DNA of 64,000 bases, from the NCBI RefSeq assembly GCF_018588885.1, contig NZ_JAFFIW010000032.1, positions 1 through 64,000 on the forward strand, given 5' to 3'. The translations under genes were made by a program, and so were the position numbers. This stretch comes from Mesorhizobium sp. dw_380 (lineage in GTDB: Bacteria; Pseudomonadota; Alphaproteobacteria; Rhizobiales; Rhizobiaceae). The notes under the pieces are model-generated. The model was not told the origin of the DNA. It worked only from the letters and a program-made list of their open reading frames with translations, and did not search any database. Positions 8,320 through 17,576 of this stretch are shown in pieces. The first letter of the stretch is position 1. Every line of letters begins with the position of its first letter.

Positions 8320-10413
8320 ATGAACCTCGCCGCCCATGATTCGACCTATTTGGAATCGACCGTCCCGCCCGCCTATCTCGCCCGGCTGAACGACGCCCAG
8401 CGCCAGGCCGTCGAACACGGCGACGGCAGGGTCGCCGGGCCCTTGCTGGTCATTGCCGGCGCCGGCTCGGGCAAGACCAACACGCTAGCGCATCGCGTCG
8501 CGCACCTGATCGTCAAGGGCGCCGACCCGCGCCGCATCCTGCTGATGACCTTTTCGCGGCGCGCCGCGTCAGAAATGGCCAGGCGCGTCGAGCGCATCGC
8601 CGGTGAAGTGCTCGGCCGTGACGCCGCGGTGATCACGGATGCGCTGACCTGGGCCGGCACTTTTCACGGCATCGGCGCCCGGCTTTTGCGAGACTATGCG
8701 CTGGAGATCGGCCTCGATCCGGCCTTCACCATCCATGATCGCGAGGATTCCGCCGACCTGATGAATCTCGCGCGCCACGAACTCGGCTTCTCCAAGACGG
8801 AGGCGCGCTTTCCGACCAAGGGCACGTGCCTTGCCATCTATTCGCGCGCCGTCAACGCGCAGGCACCACTCAACGAAGTGCTGGGGTCGGCTTTTCCCTG
8901 GTGCGCTGGCTGGGCCGAGCAGCTGAAACAATTGTTTGCGGGTTACGTCGAGGCTAAGCAGGCGCAGAACGTGCTCGATTATGATGACCTGCTGCTCTAC
9001 TGGGCGCAGATGGCGGCCGAGCCGGAAATAGCGGCGCATCTGGGACAACGATTCGACCACGTGCTGGTCGACGAATACCAGGACACCAACCGGTTGCAGG
9101 CTTCGATACTGATGGCGCTGAAGCCCGATGGTGCAGGGCTGACGGTGGTCGGCGACGATGCGCAGTCGATCTACTCGTTCCGGGCCGCCGAGGTGCGCAA
9201 TATCCTCGATTTTCCCCTGCAGTTCGCGCAAACCGCCGACGTGGTGATGCTGGAGCGCAACTACCGCTCGACCGACACCATTCTCGCCGCCGCCAATGCG
9301 GTGATCGGCGAGGCCTCGGAGCGTTTCACCAAGAACCTGTGGTCGGAGCGCAAATCCGCCGCCAAGCCGAGACTGGTGAGCGTGCGCGACGAGGTTGAGC
9401 AGGCGAATTTCGTCTGCGATACGATCCTTGCCGAGCGCGAGGCCGGGACAGTGCTGAAATCCCAGGCGGTGCTGTTTCGCGCCTCGCATCACAGCGGGCC
9501 GCTGGAGATCGAACTGACGCGGCGCAACATTCCCTTCGTCAAGTTCGGCGGGCTGAAATTCCTCGATGCCGCCCACGTCAAGGATGTGCTGGCGGTGCTG
9601 CGCTTCGCCGAGAACCCGCGCGACCGCGTCGCCGGTTTTCGTGTGCTGCAGCTTTTGCCGGGCATCGGGCCCTCGGCCGCCGCGCAGATCGTCGAGACCA
9701 TGACCACGGCGTTGGATGAAGCGATGGGCCTGGCCGGCTGGCGGCCGCCGCAGCGCGCCGCGGACGACTGGCCGGGGTTCGTTTCGCTTTATTCCGGCCT
9801 GCGGGCCGGGGCCAAATGGCCGGCCGATCTCGAACAGATCAGGCTCTGGTACGAGCCGCATCTGGAGCGCATCCACGAGGATGCGATCACGCGCCGCGCC
9901 GACCTGTTGCAGCTCGAGCAGATTGGGTCGAGCTACGCTTCGCGCGAACGGTTCCTCACCGAGCTGACGCTCGATCCACCGGACGCCACCAGCGACCAGG
10001 CCGGGCCGCCGCATCGCGACGAGGACTATCTGATCCTGTCGACCATCCACTCGGCCAAGGGCCAGGAGTGGAAGAATGTCTTCGTGCTCAACACGGTCGA
10101 TGGCTGCATACCGGCCGATCTCGGCGTCGGCACCAAGGAAGACATCGAGGAGGAGCGCCGGCTGCTCTACGTGGCGATGACGCGGGCCAAGGACAGCCTC
10201 AATCTGGTCATGCCGCAGCGCTTCTTTCCGCACGGCCAGGCGGCGCGCGGCGATCGCCATCTCTATGCCTCGCGCACGCGCTTCATCCCGGCCTCGATCC
10301 TCTCCGCGTTTGAGCAGGTGTCGTGGCCAAGTGCGCAGGCCGCACAGGGCAGGGCGCCCCGGCCGGACGTGCGCGTCGACATCGGCGCGCGCATGCGCGG
10401 CATGTGGAAATAG
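8320..10413 (+). CDS. UvrD/Rep-family (SF1A) ATP-dependent DNA helicase
   Basis: A 697-residue superfamily 1A helicase. The conserved motifs are in order: Walker A GAGSGKT at residues 47-53, motif Ia [10 protein letters not shown], motif [10 protein letters not shown], motif [16 protein letters not shown], motif [12 protein letters not shown], motif [12 protein letters not shown], and motif [14 protein letters not shown]. It is shorter than the main UvrD/PcrA (about 720-860 residues) and lacks an obvious nuclease domain, so it is a secondary 3'-5' helicase, probably in repair or recombination intermediates processing. The start ATG at 8320 is the first in frame. The following dapB gene begins eight bases after the stop, suggesting cotranscription, though the functional link is unclear. 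Confidence 0.9.
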   Translation: MNLAAHDSTYLESTVPPAYLARLNDAQRQAVEHGDGRVAGPLLVIAGAGSGKTNTLAHRVAHLIVKGADPRRILLMTFSRRAASEMARRVERIAGEVLGRDAAVITDALTWAGTFHGIGARLLRDYALEIGLDPAFTIHDREDSADLMNLARHELGFSKTEARFPTKGTCLAIYSRAVNAQAPLNEVLGSAFPWCAGWAEQLKQLFAGYVEAKQAQNVLDYDDLLLYWAQMAAEPEIAAHLGQRFDHVLVDEYQDTNRLQASILMALKPDGAGLTVVGDDAQSIYSFRAAEVRNILDFPLQFAQTADVVMLERNYRSTDTILAAANAVIGEASERFTKNLWSERKSAAKPRLVSVRDEVEQANFVCDTILAEREAGTVLKSQAVLFRASHHSGPLEIELTRRNIPFVKFGGLKFLDAAHVKDVLAVLRFAENPRDRVAGFRVLQLLPGIGPSAAAQIVETMTTALDEAMGLAGWRPPQRAADDWPGFVSLYSGLRAGAKWPADLEQIRLWYEPHLERIHEDAITRRADLLQLEQIGSSYASRERFLTELTLDPPDATSDQAGPPHRDEDYLILSTIHSAKGQEWKNVFVLNTVDGCIPADLGVGTKEDIEEERRLLYVAMTRAKDSLNLVMPQRFFPHGQAARGDRHLYASRTRFIPASILSAFEQVSWPSAQAAQGRAPRPDVRVDIGARMRGMWK

Positions 10414-10421
10414 CCGAGGCC

Positions 10422-11198
10422 GTGGCACCGATCAGGATCGCCATCGCCGGCGCGCTCGGCCGCATGGGCCGCCAGATGGTGGACGCCGTCCAGGCCGACG
10501 CGCGTCTGGCGCTCGTCGCCCGCTTCCATCGTCCGGGCAGTGTCGGCGACGGGCTGGTCAGCCGCGACCAGGCGCTTGCCATGGCCGATGTGGTCATGGA
10601 TTTCACCACGCCGGCGGCATCGGCCGATCTGGCAAGGTTTTGCGCCAACCGGGGCGGCCCGGCTTTGGTGATTGGCTCGACCGGTTTCGACGCGGCCGAA
10701 CTGGCTGATATAGCCGACGCCGCGAAAACCATTGCCATCGTGCGCTCCGGCAGCTTTTCGCTTGGGCTCAACATGCTGGTCGGACTGGTCGAGCAGGCGG
10801 CGAGAGCACTCGATCCCCAGGACTGGGATGCCGAGATTTTCGAGGCCCATCACCGCCATAAGATCGACGCGCCGTCGGGCACGGCGCAGATGTTGGGGCA
10901 GGCCGTTGCCGGCGGACGTAGTGTCGAACTGGATGCTGTCGCACGGCGTGTCCGCGACGGCGTCACTGGCGCGCGACCCGCCGGCGAAATCGGCTTTGCC
11001 GTGCTGCGCGGCGGCAGCATCGTCGGCGAGCACAGCGTCAGCTTCTGCACAGAAGGCGAGCTTGTCACCCTGTCGCATGCGGCCGGCGACCGCATCATGT
11101 TCGCCCGTGGCGCCATTGCCGCGGCACTCTGGCTGTCGGGACGTTCGCCCGGCCAATACGATATGCGCGATGTGCTGGGGTTGAACGCTCTGGCATGA
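10422..11198 (+). CDS. dapB: 4-hydroxy-tetrahydrodipicolinate reductase
   Basis: 258 residues from the GTG at 10422, chosen because it places the nucleotide-binding motif GALGRMG at residues 10-16 as in DapB; an upstream ATG at 10323 lies inside the helicase gene. The family signature [15 protein letters not shown] is at 141-155, with the catalytic His143 and Lys147; GSTGF at 85-89 lines the active site. The enzyme reduces the cyclic intermediate on the diaminopimelate/lysine pathway with NAD(P)H. At 258 residues it is slightly short for a rhizobial DapB (about 270), and it is not next to other dap genes, so it could be either the housekeeping enzyme or a second copy. Confidence 0.87.
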   Translation: MAPIRIAIAGALGRMGRQMVDAVQADARLALVARFHRPGSVGDGLVSRDQALAMADVVMDFTTPAASADLARFCANRGGPALVIGSTGFDAAELADIADAAKTIAIVRSGSFSLGLNMLVGLVEQAARALDPQDWDAEIFEAHHRHKIDAPSGTAQMLGQAVAGGRSVELDAVARRVRDGVTGARPAGEIGFAVLRGGSIVGEHSVSFCTEGELVTLSHAAGDRIMFARGAIAAALWLSGRSPGQYDMRDVLGLNALA

Positions 11199-11359
11199 AT
11201 TGCCGATACTCCTTTTCGCTTGGCGGCTGAAAGCCAGCTGAAAGCTTGGGCGTGCCATGACAGGGTCGCGGTGTCACCGCATGACCGGTCCTCGAGCGGC
11301 CGGCGAGGAGGAGAATGCGGCGCAGCTTCACGGCGCGCCGCCCAAGTGGAGGAAGTTTC

Positions 11360-12373
11360 GTGACCGGTTTCATCTCGAAGTGCGCCCTGCGCACAGCGGC
11401 GCTAACGCTTGCCATCGCAGCCACAGGCGCCACAGTGGCTTCGGCTGCCGACAAGATCACCATCATCGTCGGCGGCATGGAAAAGCAGATCTATCTGCCT
11501 GCCGTGCTCACCCAGCAGCTCGGATACTTCAAGGACCAGGGGCTCGATGTCGAGCTGCTCAACTCGCGCGCCGGCGTCGAGGCCGAAAATGAACTGCTGG
11601 CCGGTGCCGTCCAGGGCGTCGTCGGCTTCTATGATCACACCGTCGACCTGCAATCGAAGGGCAAGTATATCCAGTCGATCGTCCAGTTCAGCCAGGCGCC
11701 TGGCGAGGTCGAGCTGGTCTCCGCCAAGCACCCGGAGATCAAGTCGCCCGCCGACTTCAAGGGCGCCACGCTCGGCGTCACCGGTCTCGGCTCCTCGACC
11801 GATTTCCTGACCCAGTATCTTGCCGTGCGCAATGGCTTGAAGCCCGGCGATTACACGCTCCTGCCGGTCGGCGCCGGCAACACTTTCATCGCCGCCGTCA
11901 AGCAGGACCAGATCCAGGCCGGCATGACCACCGAGCCGACCATCGCCAAATTGCTCAAGACCGGAGAAGCCAGCATCCTGGTCGACATGCGCACGCCTGA
12001 GAAAACCAAGGAAGCGCTCGGCGGTCCGTATCCGGCGGCGTCCTTCTACGTCCAGTCCGCCTGGCTCGAAAGCCACAAGGACGAGGCGCAGAAGCTAGCC
12101 AACGCCTTCGTCATGACAATGAAGTTCATCGCCACGCACTCGGCCGAAGAAATCGCCGAAAAAATGCCGAAGGACTATTATGCCGGCAACAAGGATCTCT
12201 ACGTGCAGGGGCTGGCCGGCGGCAAGGCGATGTTCACGCCGGACGGCCGCATGCCGGCCGAAGGTCCGCCGACCGTGCTCAAGGTTCTCTCGACATTTTC
12301 GAAGAGCCTGCAGGGCAAGCAGATCGACCTGTCGAAGACCTACACGACGGAATTCGTCGACGCCGCCAAATAG
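11360..12373 (+). CDS. ABC transporter substrate-binding protein (nitrate/sulfonate/taurine type)
   Basis: 337 residues from a GTG at 11360 with GGAGGAA at 11348-11354; this gives a compact signal peptide (KCALRTAALTLAIAA, cleavage after VASA). An ATG at 11315 also has an AGGAGG and would add 15 residues, so the start is not settled. The mature protein is an NMT1/SsuA-like periplasmic binding protein of about 310 residues. It heads a complete importer: ATPase at 12518 and permease at 13448 follow on the same strand. The ligand is unknown; the family covers nitrate, aliphatic sulfonates, taurine and pyrimidine precursors. Confidence 0.87.
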   Translation: MTGFISKCALRTAALTLAIAATGATVASAADKITIIVGGMEKQIYLPAVLTQQLGYFKDQGLDVELLNSRAGVEAENELLAGAVQGVVGFYDHTVDLQSKGKYIQSIVQFSQAPGEVELVSAKHPEIKSPADFKGATLGVTGLGSSTDFLTQYLAVRNGLKPGDYTLLPVGAGNTFIAAVKQDQIQAGMTTEPTIAKLLKTGEASILVDMRTPEKTKEALGGPYPAASFYVQSAWLESHKDEAQKLANAFVMTMKFIATHSAEEIAEKMPKDYYAGNKDLYVQGLAGGKAMFTPDGRMPAEGPPTVLKVLSTFSKSLQGKQIDLSKTYTTEFVDAAK

Positions 12374-12517
12374 CGGCGTCAGCCTGCCACTCATTGCATA
12401 ACAAGGGTTTGCGCCGGCTGCTTGAATCAAGAGGGCAGCGGCGCAGCCTTCACAAACACCCGAGAGATCCGTGGCACTGCCGCGGACTCCCTTGCTCCAT
12501 TGCGACAGGAGTGCGCC

Positions 12518-13372
12518 ATGCAAGTGCAACCCATGGCGGCCGAGAAGTTGTCTCAGGCCGCCCCACAAGCCGATGCCGCGATTGCCATCGACGACGTGAC
12601 CCTGCGCTTCGTCACGCCCGACGGCCACATGATGACGGCGATCCGCGACTTCACCATGACGGTGGCGCGCGGCGAGTTCGCTTGCGTCGTCGGGCCGACC
12701 GGCTGCGGCAAGTCGACGACGCTCAACCTGGTCACTGGCCTATTGCGTCCGACGACCGGCAATGTCCGCGTCATGGGCAACCCGGTCACGGATATTAGCC
12801 GCGACATCGGCTTCGTCTTTCAGGCCGATGCGCTGTTTCCGTGGCGCAGCGTCATCGACAATGTCGCCGCAGGTCCGCTCTATCGCGGCACGCCGAAGGC
12901 GGAGGCCTATGAGCGGGCACGCGACTGGATCGGCCGCGTCGGGCTCGGCCGCTTCGAAAAACATTATCCGCACCAGCTTTCGGGCGGCATGCGCAAGCGC
13001 GTCGCGCTGGCGCAAACCTTCATCAACCAGCCCAAGATCCTGCTGATGGACGAGCCGTTCAGTGCGCTCGACATGCAGACGCGAACAGTCATGCAGGACG
13101 AGTTGCTCGACCTGTGGTCGGAGCAGAAATCCTCGGTCGTCTTCGTCACCCACGACCTGGAGGAAGCGGTGGCGCTGGCCGACAAGGTCTATGTGCTCAC
13201 CGCTGGGCCGGGCACGGTCAAGAGCGTCTATCGCATCGACCTGCCGCGCCCGCGTGTCATGGCCGACATCCGTTACGACCCGAAATTCATCGAGATCGCC
13301 AAGGTGATCTGGAACGATCTGCGCGAGGAAGTGCAGCTCGGCCAGAGCCGTGGCCTGCAGACGGGCCATTAG
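12518..13372 (+). CDS. ABC transporter ATP-binding protein (SsuB/TauB type)
   Basis: 284 residues from the ATG at 12518, preceded by ACAGGAG. Walker A GPTGCGKST is at 59-67, the signature LSGGMRKRVALAQ and Walker B ILLMDEPFSALD follow, then the H-loop VTHDLEEA. It energises the neighbouring permease for uptake of the ligand bound by the product of the preceding gene. About 145 non-coding bases separate it from that gene. The region between it and the permease contains a palindromic repeat, which could lower permease expression or stabilise the upstream transcript. Confidence 0.9.
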   Translation: MQVQPMAAEKLSQAAPQADAAIAIDDVTLRFVTPDGHMMTAIRDFTMTVARGEFACVVGPTGCGKSTTLNLVTGLLRPTTGNVRVMGNPVTDISRDIGFVFQADALFPWRSVIDNVAAGPLYRGTPKAEAYERARDWIGRVGLGRFEKHYPHQLSGGMRKRVALAQTFINQPKILLMDEPFSALDMQTRTVMQDELLDLWSEQKSSVVFVTHDLEEAVALADKVYVLTAGPGTVKSVYRIDLPRPRVMADIRYDPKFIEIAKVIWNDLREEVQLGQSRGLQTGH

Positions 13373-13383
13373 ATTTTTGTTTC

Positions 13384-13428
13384 GCAATTCCGGACGGAAA
13401 ACCCCGTGGCACTTTTTCCTGGAATTGC
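13384..13428. repeat. dispersed palindromic element, copy 2
   Basis: A 45-base element with arms GCAATTCCGGACGGAAAA and TCCTGGAATTGC that can pair across a variable centre. The outer 30 bases are identical to the copy at 34191-34235. It sits inside the ABC importer operon between the ATPase and permease genes, a position where REP-like elements commonly modulate mRNA stability. Confidence 0.75.
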
Positions 13429-13447
13429 TCTGAGAGGAGACACCGCC

Positions 13448-14326
13448 ATGACCGCCATTTCTCCGACCATGTCCCAGGCCGCCGCTCGCGATGCTTCGAT
13501 TGCCGCTGCCGAAGCCCGGGCAAGGGCGAGGCTGCGCCGGCGTCATGCGCTGGTTATCGGCCTGCGCCTGGCCATCCTCGTTGCCTTCCTCGGCCTGTGG
13601 GAACTCGGGGCCGACTACAACATTATCGATCCGTTCTTCTTTGCCAGCCCCTCCGGCATCTGGGAACAAATCTGGTCGTGGATCACCGAGGGCACCTCGC
13701 AGGGGCCGCTCTGGCTGCAAATGTATGTGACGCTTGAGGAAACCTTCCTTGGCTTCATGATCGGCGCCCTGGGCGGCATCGCCGCCGGCATTGTCCTTGG
13801 CCGCAACCGGCTCTTGGCGGATGTGTTTTCCATTTACATCAAGATCGCCAATTCGGTGCCGCGCGTCGTGCTCGGTTCTGTATTCATCATCGCGCTCGGC
13901 CTCGGAATGGCCTCGAAAGTGGCGCTGGCCGTGGTGATGGTGTTCTTCGTCGTCTTCGCCAACGCCTTCCAGGGCGTGCGCGAGGCCGACAGGGCGATGA
14001 TCGCCAACGCCCAGATCCTCGGCGCTTCGCCGTTCCAGATCACCCGCACCGTCATCATCCCCTCGGCGATGAGCTGGATCCTCGCCAGCCTACATGTCAG
14101 TTTCGGCTTTGCCCTGGTTGGCGCCGTGGTCGGTGAGTTCCTCGGCGCCAAGCAGGGCATGGGCCTGCTGATCTCGACCGCGCAAGGCGCCTTCAACGCC
14201 AACGGCGTGTTCGCCGCGATGATCATCCTGGCTGTCATGGCGCTGGTGGTGGAGTTCATCATCACCCGCTTCGAGAACTATGTCGTCAAATGGCGACCGG
14301 CGCCGTTCAATGAGCAGGGGACCTGA
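13448..14326 (+). CDS. ABC transporter permease (SsuC/TauC type)
   Basis: 292 residues from the ATG at 13448, with AGAGGAGA at 13433-13440; an ATG at 13406 lies in the repeat and is unlikely. Six hydrophobic segments typical of the BPD_transp_1 fold are visible, and the cytoplasmic EAA-like loop (GVREADRAMIANAQILGAS) contacts the ATPase. It completes the importer with the two preceding genes. The unit ends here: the next gene is convergent, 26 bases beyond the stop. Confidence 0.9.
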   Translation: MTAISPTMSQAAARDASIAAAEARARARLRRRHALVIGLRLAILVAFLGLWELGADYNIIDPFFFASPSGIWEQIWSWITEGTSQGPLWLQMYVTLEETFLGFMIGALGGIAAGIVLGRNRLLADVFSIYIKIANSVPRVVLGSVFIIALGLGMASKVALAVVMVFFVVFANAFQGVREADRAMIANAQILGASPFQITRTVIIPSAMSWILASLHVSFGFALVGAVVGEFLGAKQGMGLLISTAQGAFNANGVFAAMIILAVMALVVEFIITRFENYVVKWRPAPFNEQGT

Positions 14327-14352
14327 TCAATTTCCGATCCGGCTTGCTGCGA

Positions 14353-15705
14353 TCAGGCCAAGGGCAGCCGCACTTCGACCGTCAGACCGCCGGCCGCGCC
14401 ATCCCTGAGGGTGACGCGGCCGCCGGCGTTTTCGACGACCTCGCGCACGATGGCGAGCCCCAGCCCGCTGCCTTCCTCGGCCGAACCGGCGATGCGGTAG
14501 AAGCGCTCGAACACGTGGTCTCGCTCGTCCACCGGTATGCCGGGCCCGTCGTCGGCGACCGTCAGCACGGCTTCACCGTCGATGGCCGCCAGTCTCACCG
14601 TGACGCTGCCGCCTGCCTGGGAGTAACGTAGCGCGTTGTCGACGAGGTTGACGATCATCTCGCGCAGCATGGTGCCGTCGCCGACGACCGGCACGGGGCC
14701 GTTCTCGTCGAGGCCGAGGTCGATCTTGCGGGCGATCGCGTTCGGAGCATGCGTTTCGAGCACCTGCCGGGCCGCTTCGGTGAGATCGATGCGATCGGCG
14801 CGCGGCCGGCGGCTGCCGGGCTCGGCCCGCGACAAGGTCAAGAGTTGTTCCGCCAGCCGCGCCAGTTTGCCGGAGCTTGCCTGCAGCGCCACCAGCGCTT
14901 CCTGGCGCGCATCGGGGATAGTTTCGCGAAGCGCGTAGCTCGCCTGTGTCGACAGCAACGCCAGTGGCGTTCGCAATTGGTGCGCGGCGTTGGCGATGAA
15001 GCGGCGCTGCGCCGCCATCTGCGCCCGCACCCGATCCATATAGGCGTTGAGGGCATCGATCAGCGGCCGGATTTCACTTTGCGCGCCTGGAACCTCGACC
15101 GGATCGAGGTCACTACGGCTTGGCGAACGCACCGCATCGCGCAGCCGGATCAACGGCGCAAGACCCCGACGCAGGCCGAGCAGCACAAACACGCCGGCAA
15201 TCGCCACCAATGCCAGCTGCTGGGCAAAGGCGCTGAACCACAGCCGTTTGACCATCGCGTCATGGCCGGCAAGGGTAACGCCCACGGTGACTGTTATCGG
15301 TGAATCGGCGCCGGCGCCGATCACCGCATGGCCGAGGGTCTGGACCCGCAGCCGATGATCGCGATAGGGGGCTTCGACACTGGCATGCTGCGGCGCTTTG
15401 GGCAGATCGGGGTATCCGGTCAGCAGCCGCCCGCCTGCGGTCTCGACGCGATAATAGACGCTGTCGCGGTCGCCGGTGTCGAACATCTCGATCGCCGCCG
15501 GAGGCACCGTGGCATCGAGCACTCCGTCGACCATGGCGACCTGCTCGGCAATGGCCCGCGCCGATCCGACCAGCATGCGGTCGGTGACCAGATCGGCGGT
15601 TGCCAGCGCATTGCCATGGCTGGTCCATAGATTGATGGTCGCAAGCCCGGCGAGAGGCAACACCACCCAGGCCAGAAGCTGCAGGCGAAGACTGTTAATC
15701 CTCAT
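14353..15705 (-). CDS. sensor histidine kinase, TctE-like
   Basis: 450 residues. One membrane helix at about 8-28, a periplasmic sensor of roughly 130 residues resembling the 2CSK_N domain of TctE, a second helix at about 160-178, a HAMP-like linker, and a DHp domain with the phospho-acceptor His242 in AAHQLRTPLA. The ATPase domain shows the N box NLVDNALRYSQ, DDGPGIP and GSGLGLAIV. TctE-type kinases respond to carboxylates and control tripartite tricarboxylate transporters, but no such transporter is in the window. It is cotranscribed behind its response regulator with a 12-base gap. Confidence 0.9.
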   Translation of the reverse strand: MRINSLRLQLLAWVVLPLAGLATINLWTSHGNALATADLVTDRMLVGSARAIAEQVAMVDGVLDATVPPAAIEMFDTGDRDSVYYRVETAGGRLLTGYPDLPKAPQHASVEAPYRDHRLRVQTLGHAVIGAGADSPITVTVGVTLAGHDAMVKRLWFSAFAQQLALVAIAGVFVLLGLRRGLAPLIRLRDAVRSPSRSDLDPVEVPGAQSEIRPLIDALNAYMDRVRAQMAAQRRFIANAAHQLRTPLALLSTQASYALRETIPDARQEALVALQASSGKLARLAEQLLTLSRAEPGSRRPRADRIDLTEAARQVLETHAPNAIARKIDLGLDENGPVPVVGDGTMLREMIVNLVDNALRYSQAGGSVTVRLAAIDGEAVLTVADDGPGIPVDERDHVFERFYRIAGSAEEGSGLGLAIVREVVENAGGRVTLRDGAAGGLTVEVRLPLA

Positions 15706-15717
15706 GGCGCCAGATCG

Positions 15718-16395
15718 TCATGGCGCCAAATCGTCGTGGCGCAACAGATAGCCGAGACCGCGCAAGGTGGCGATTTGGACCCGCGACCCTTCAAGCTTCT
15801 TGCGCACACGGTGCACATAGATCTCGATGGCGCTGGGGTCGGCATCGGTCTCGAAATCGTAGATCGCCGCCGACAGCGCCGCCTTGCTCACCGTGCGCCC
15901 GGCCTTGACCATCAATTGCTCCAGCACCGCATGTTCGCGCGGTGTCAGCGCCAGTGTTTCGCCGGCAAGTGAGAACAGCCGGGTGTTGGTGTCGAAGATG
16001 AGGTCGCCGCAGGCAACGACAGGCGCGGTCCTGTCATTGGCGCGGCGCAGCTGCACCCGGATGCGCGCCTCGAGTTCCTCGATCTGGAATGGTTTGGCCA
16101 GATAGTCGTCGGCACCTTCATTGAGGCCCTTGACCCGGCCGTCGAGGCTGGCATTGGCGGTCAGCACGATCACCGGCACCCGGTTGCCGCGCGCCCGCAG
16201 CATGCGCAGCACTTCGAGGCCGCCCATGCGAGGCAGCGCAAGATCAAGGATGACGAGCGCGTGGTCGCCAGCCGCCAGCGCGTGCTCGACATCCTCACCG
16301 TCATGGACAATGTCGACGACATAGCTCGCCTGACGCAGGGTCTTGCCCAACCAGTCGGCCAGTTCGCGATTGTCCTCAACAAGCAGCAGTCGCAT
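15718..16395 (-). CDS. response regulator, OmpR/PhoB family (TctD-like)
   Basis: 225 residues from the ATG at 16395, which directly precedes the conserved MRLLLVEDN. The receiver domain has the acidic pair Glu7/Asp8, phospho-acceptor Asp51 in ILDLALPRMGG and Lys101 in the KPF motif; the C-terminal winged helix DNA-binding domain spans about residues 125-220. First gene of a two-gene unit with the kinase. Its targets are unknown; the divergent DUF680 genes are the nearest candidates by position only. Confidence 0.92.
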   Translation of the reverse strand: MRLLLVEDNRELADWLGKTLRQASYVVDIVHDGEDVEHALAAGDHALVILDLALPRMGGLEVLRMLRARGNRVPVIVLTANASLDGRVKGLNEGADDYLAKPFQIEELEARIRVQLRRANDRTAPVVACGDLIFDTNTRLFSLAGETLALTPREHAVLEQLMVKAGRTVSKAALSAAIYDFETDADPSAIEIYVHRVRKKLEGSRVQIATLRGLGYLLRHDDLAP

Positions 16396-16874
16396 ATCTA
16401 TGGCAGTCCAGATCCCACCTGCGGCGTTCCAGCGGATCGCCTTGGCTGATGGGCCGCGGCGATCTCTGTTGAATGAGCGACAGTATCGATCTGAACGCAA
16501 GCCAAATGCGGTGTTTGCCACGCAAGGCAGCAGACCTCTGCAGGCTCATTTCGGCCTATTCTCATCTATAAATCGAACCGAACGGTTCGGTTCTGATTGA
16601 CAGATTGTATCGCATACGGTGAACAATGGCCCCCAAAAACGCTTCGGTTTCCCAGAAGGCGAAAGCTTAAATGACTGAAATCATTGAATAATAAGCCACA
16701 ATTTTGCTGCACCGCAACATTCATTGTCTATAATATAATGAAGTTCTGCAAAATCGCCGCAACTGGAAATCCCAAAAGGCACTCCCTACCTCGGGGTGGT
16801 CCGAGCGACGCGAAATTCCTCCCAAGGGCACGCCACTAGACGGACAGGACAGAAGAAATACTGGAGTAAAGAAA
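16396..16874. other. 479-base regulatory gap between the response regulator and the DUF680 genes
   Basis: No gene is supported here. The stretch from about 16550 to 16760 is clearly more AT-rich than its surroundings. It holds the 19-base palindrome at 16575-16593, a TTGACA at 16597-16602, and a perfect TATAAT at 16729-16734 that could be the -10 element for the first DUF680 gene, leaving a leader of roughly 130 bases. Confidence 0.5.
16575..16593. promoter_or_regulatory. perfect 19-base palindrome, TetR-type operator candidate
   Basis: GAACCGAAC-G-GTTCGGTTC, nine-base arms around one base. A TTGACA -35-like element follows four bases later. The core resembles operators of AcrR/TetR-type repressors, but no TetR gene is adjacent; the nearest are at 30.7, 51.2 and 54.9 kb. 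Confidence 0.5.
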
Positions 16875-17075
16875 ATGACCAAGATCGCTCTTACCGCCGC
16901 GGCCATCCTCGTTGCCACGGGCACTGCTTTTGCCGGCAGCGACAATTATGGCTCGGCCAACGTCAACCAGCCCGCCGCCGCCGTCGACAATTCGGTCACC
17001 GCTTCGACCTCGAAGTCGACCGCTGCGTCCGTCCAGGCTCCGCAGGGCGCTGACCGCAACCTCTTCGGCCGCTAA
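16875..17075 (+). CDS. DUF680-type small secreted protein, paralogue 1
   Basis: 66 residues: a signal peptide (MTKIALTAAAILVATG, cleavage after AFA) and a mature peptide of about 46 residues starting GSDNYGSANVNQP and ending NLFGR. The same two conserved ends recur in the two following genes while the middle differs. I recognise this as the DUF680 family, known to me from Mesorhizobium and of unknown function; a periplasmic or secreted role is inferred from the signal peptide. The ribosome binding site is weak (GGAGTAAAG). It is probably transcribed from the TATAAT-type promoter near 16730. Confidence 0.8.
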   Translation: MTKIALTAAAILVATGTAFAGSDNYGSANVNQPAAAVDNSVTASTSKSTAASVQAPQGADRNLFGR

Positions 17076-17122
17076 TCGCGACTGCCGATACCAACCCAAT
17101 CCTAAACTCAGGAGTACTTAAT

Positions 17123-17350
17123 ATGACCAAGATCGCTCTCACCGCTGCCGCCATTCTCGTTGCCACGGGCACTGCTTTTGCCGGCAGCGACAATTACGGC
17201 TCCAACAATGTCAACCAGCCGGTTGTCACCCAGTCGACTTCCAACGTCGACACCTTGCACACCGGCTCGATCCTGAAGACCGACAAGGCGCAGGCCGACG
17301 CCAATGCCAAGGTGCCTGCCGAGTCGGGTCAGGGCATCTGGGGCCGCTAA
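17123..17350 (+). CDS. DUF680-type small secreted protein, paralogue 2
   Basis: 75 residues. The first 25 or so codons are nearly identical at the DNA level to those of the preceding gene, with the same signal peptide and GSDNYGS start, and the protein ends in GQGIWGR. The central segment (LHTGSILKTDKAQADANAK) is unlike either neighbour. It lies 47 bases behind paralogue 1 with an AGGAG at 17111-17115 and is probably cotranscribed. A clear terminator follows at 17377-17411, so genes 1 and 2 form a unit separate from paralogue 3. Confidence 0.82.
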   Translation: MTKIALTAAAILVATGTAFAGSDNYGSNNVNQPVVTQSTSNVDTLHTGSILKTDKAQADANAKVPAESGQGIWGR

Positions 17351-17376
17351 CAGCTTCAAACCTTGCATGACGACAA

Positions 17377-17411
17377 AGAGCGGTGGGCCTGGCCCGCCGC
17401 TCTTGTTTTTT
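17377..17411 (+). terminator. rho-independent terminator after DUF680 genes 1-2
   Basis: Stem AGAGCGGTGGGCC / GGCCCGCCGCTCT with a single-base loop and one mismatch, followed by TGTTTTTT. Typical intrinsic terminator. Confidence 0.85.
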
Positions 17412-17576
17412 GCGCAACAGGGACAGGCGCTAGCCGGCATCGGTTTGAGCGGCCGGTCTTAGCACCCGGCAGAAAAAACTTCCGCTTCCAGGAATAAAAC
17501 CGGACTGCCTCGGGTCTTGTCCTTAGCGGAACCGTCCTCCCAAGACGCCGCCTAACGGATGAAACAGGAGATTGAA

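Noticed and set aside
7732-8418. 228-codon minus-strand frame covering the gap before the helicase
   Set aside because: No ribosome binding site or domain; it runs through a repeat and antisense to the 57-aa gene and helicase start.
8569-10428. Long open frame on the minus strand opposite the helicase gene (619 codons)
   Set aside because: High GC keeps the antisense frame open; the translation has no recognisable motif and the plus strand has a complete helicase.
17441-17576. EcfG promoter before DUF680 paralogue 3 (GGAAC at about 17529)
   Set aside because: GGAAC is present but no CGTT or GGTT lies 16-17 bases downstream.
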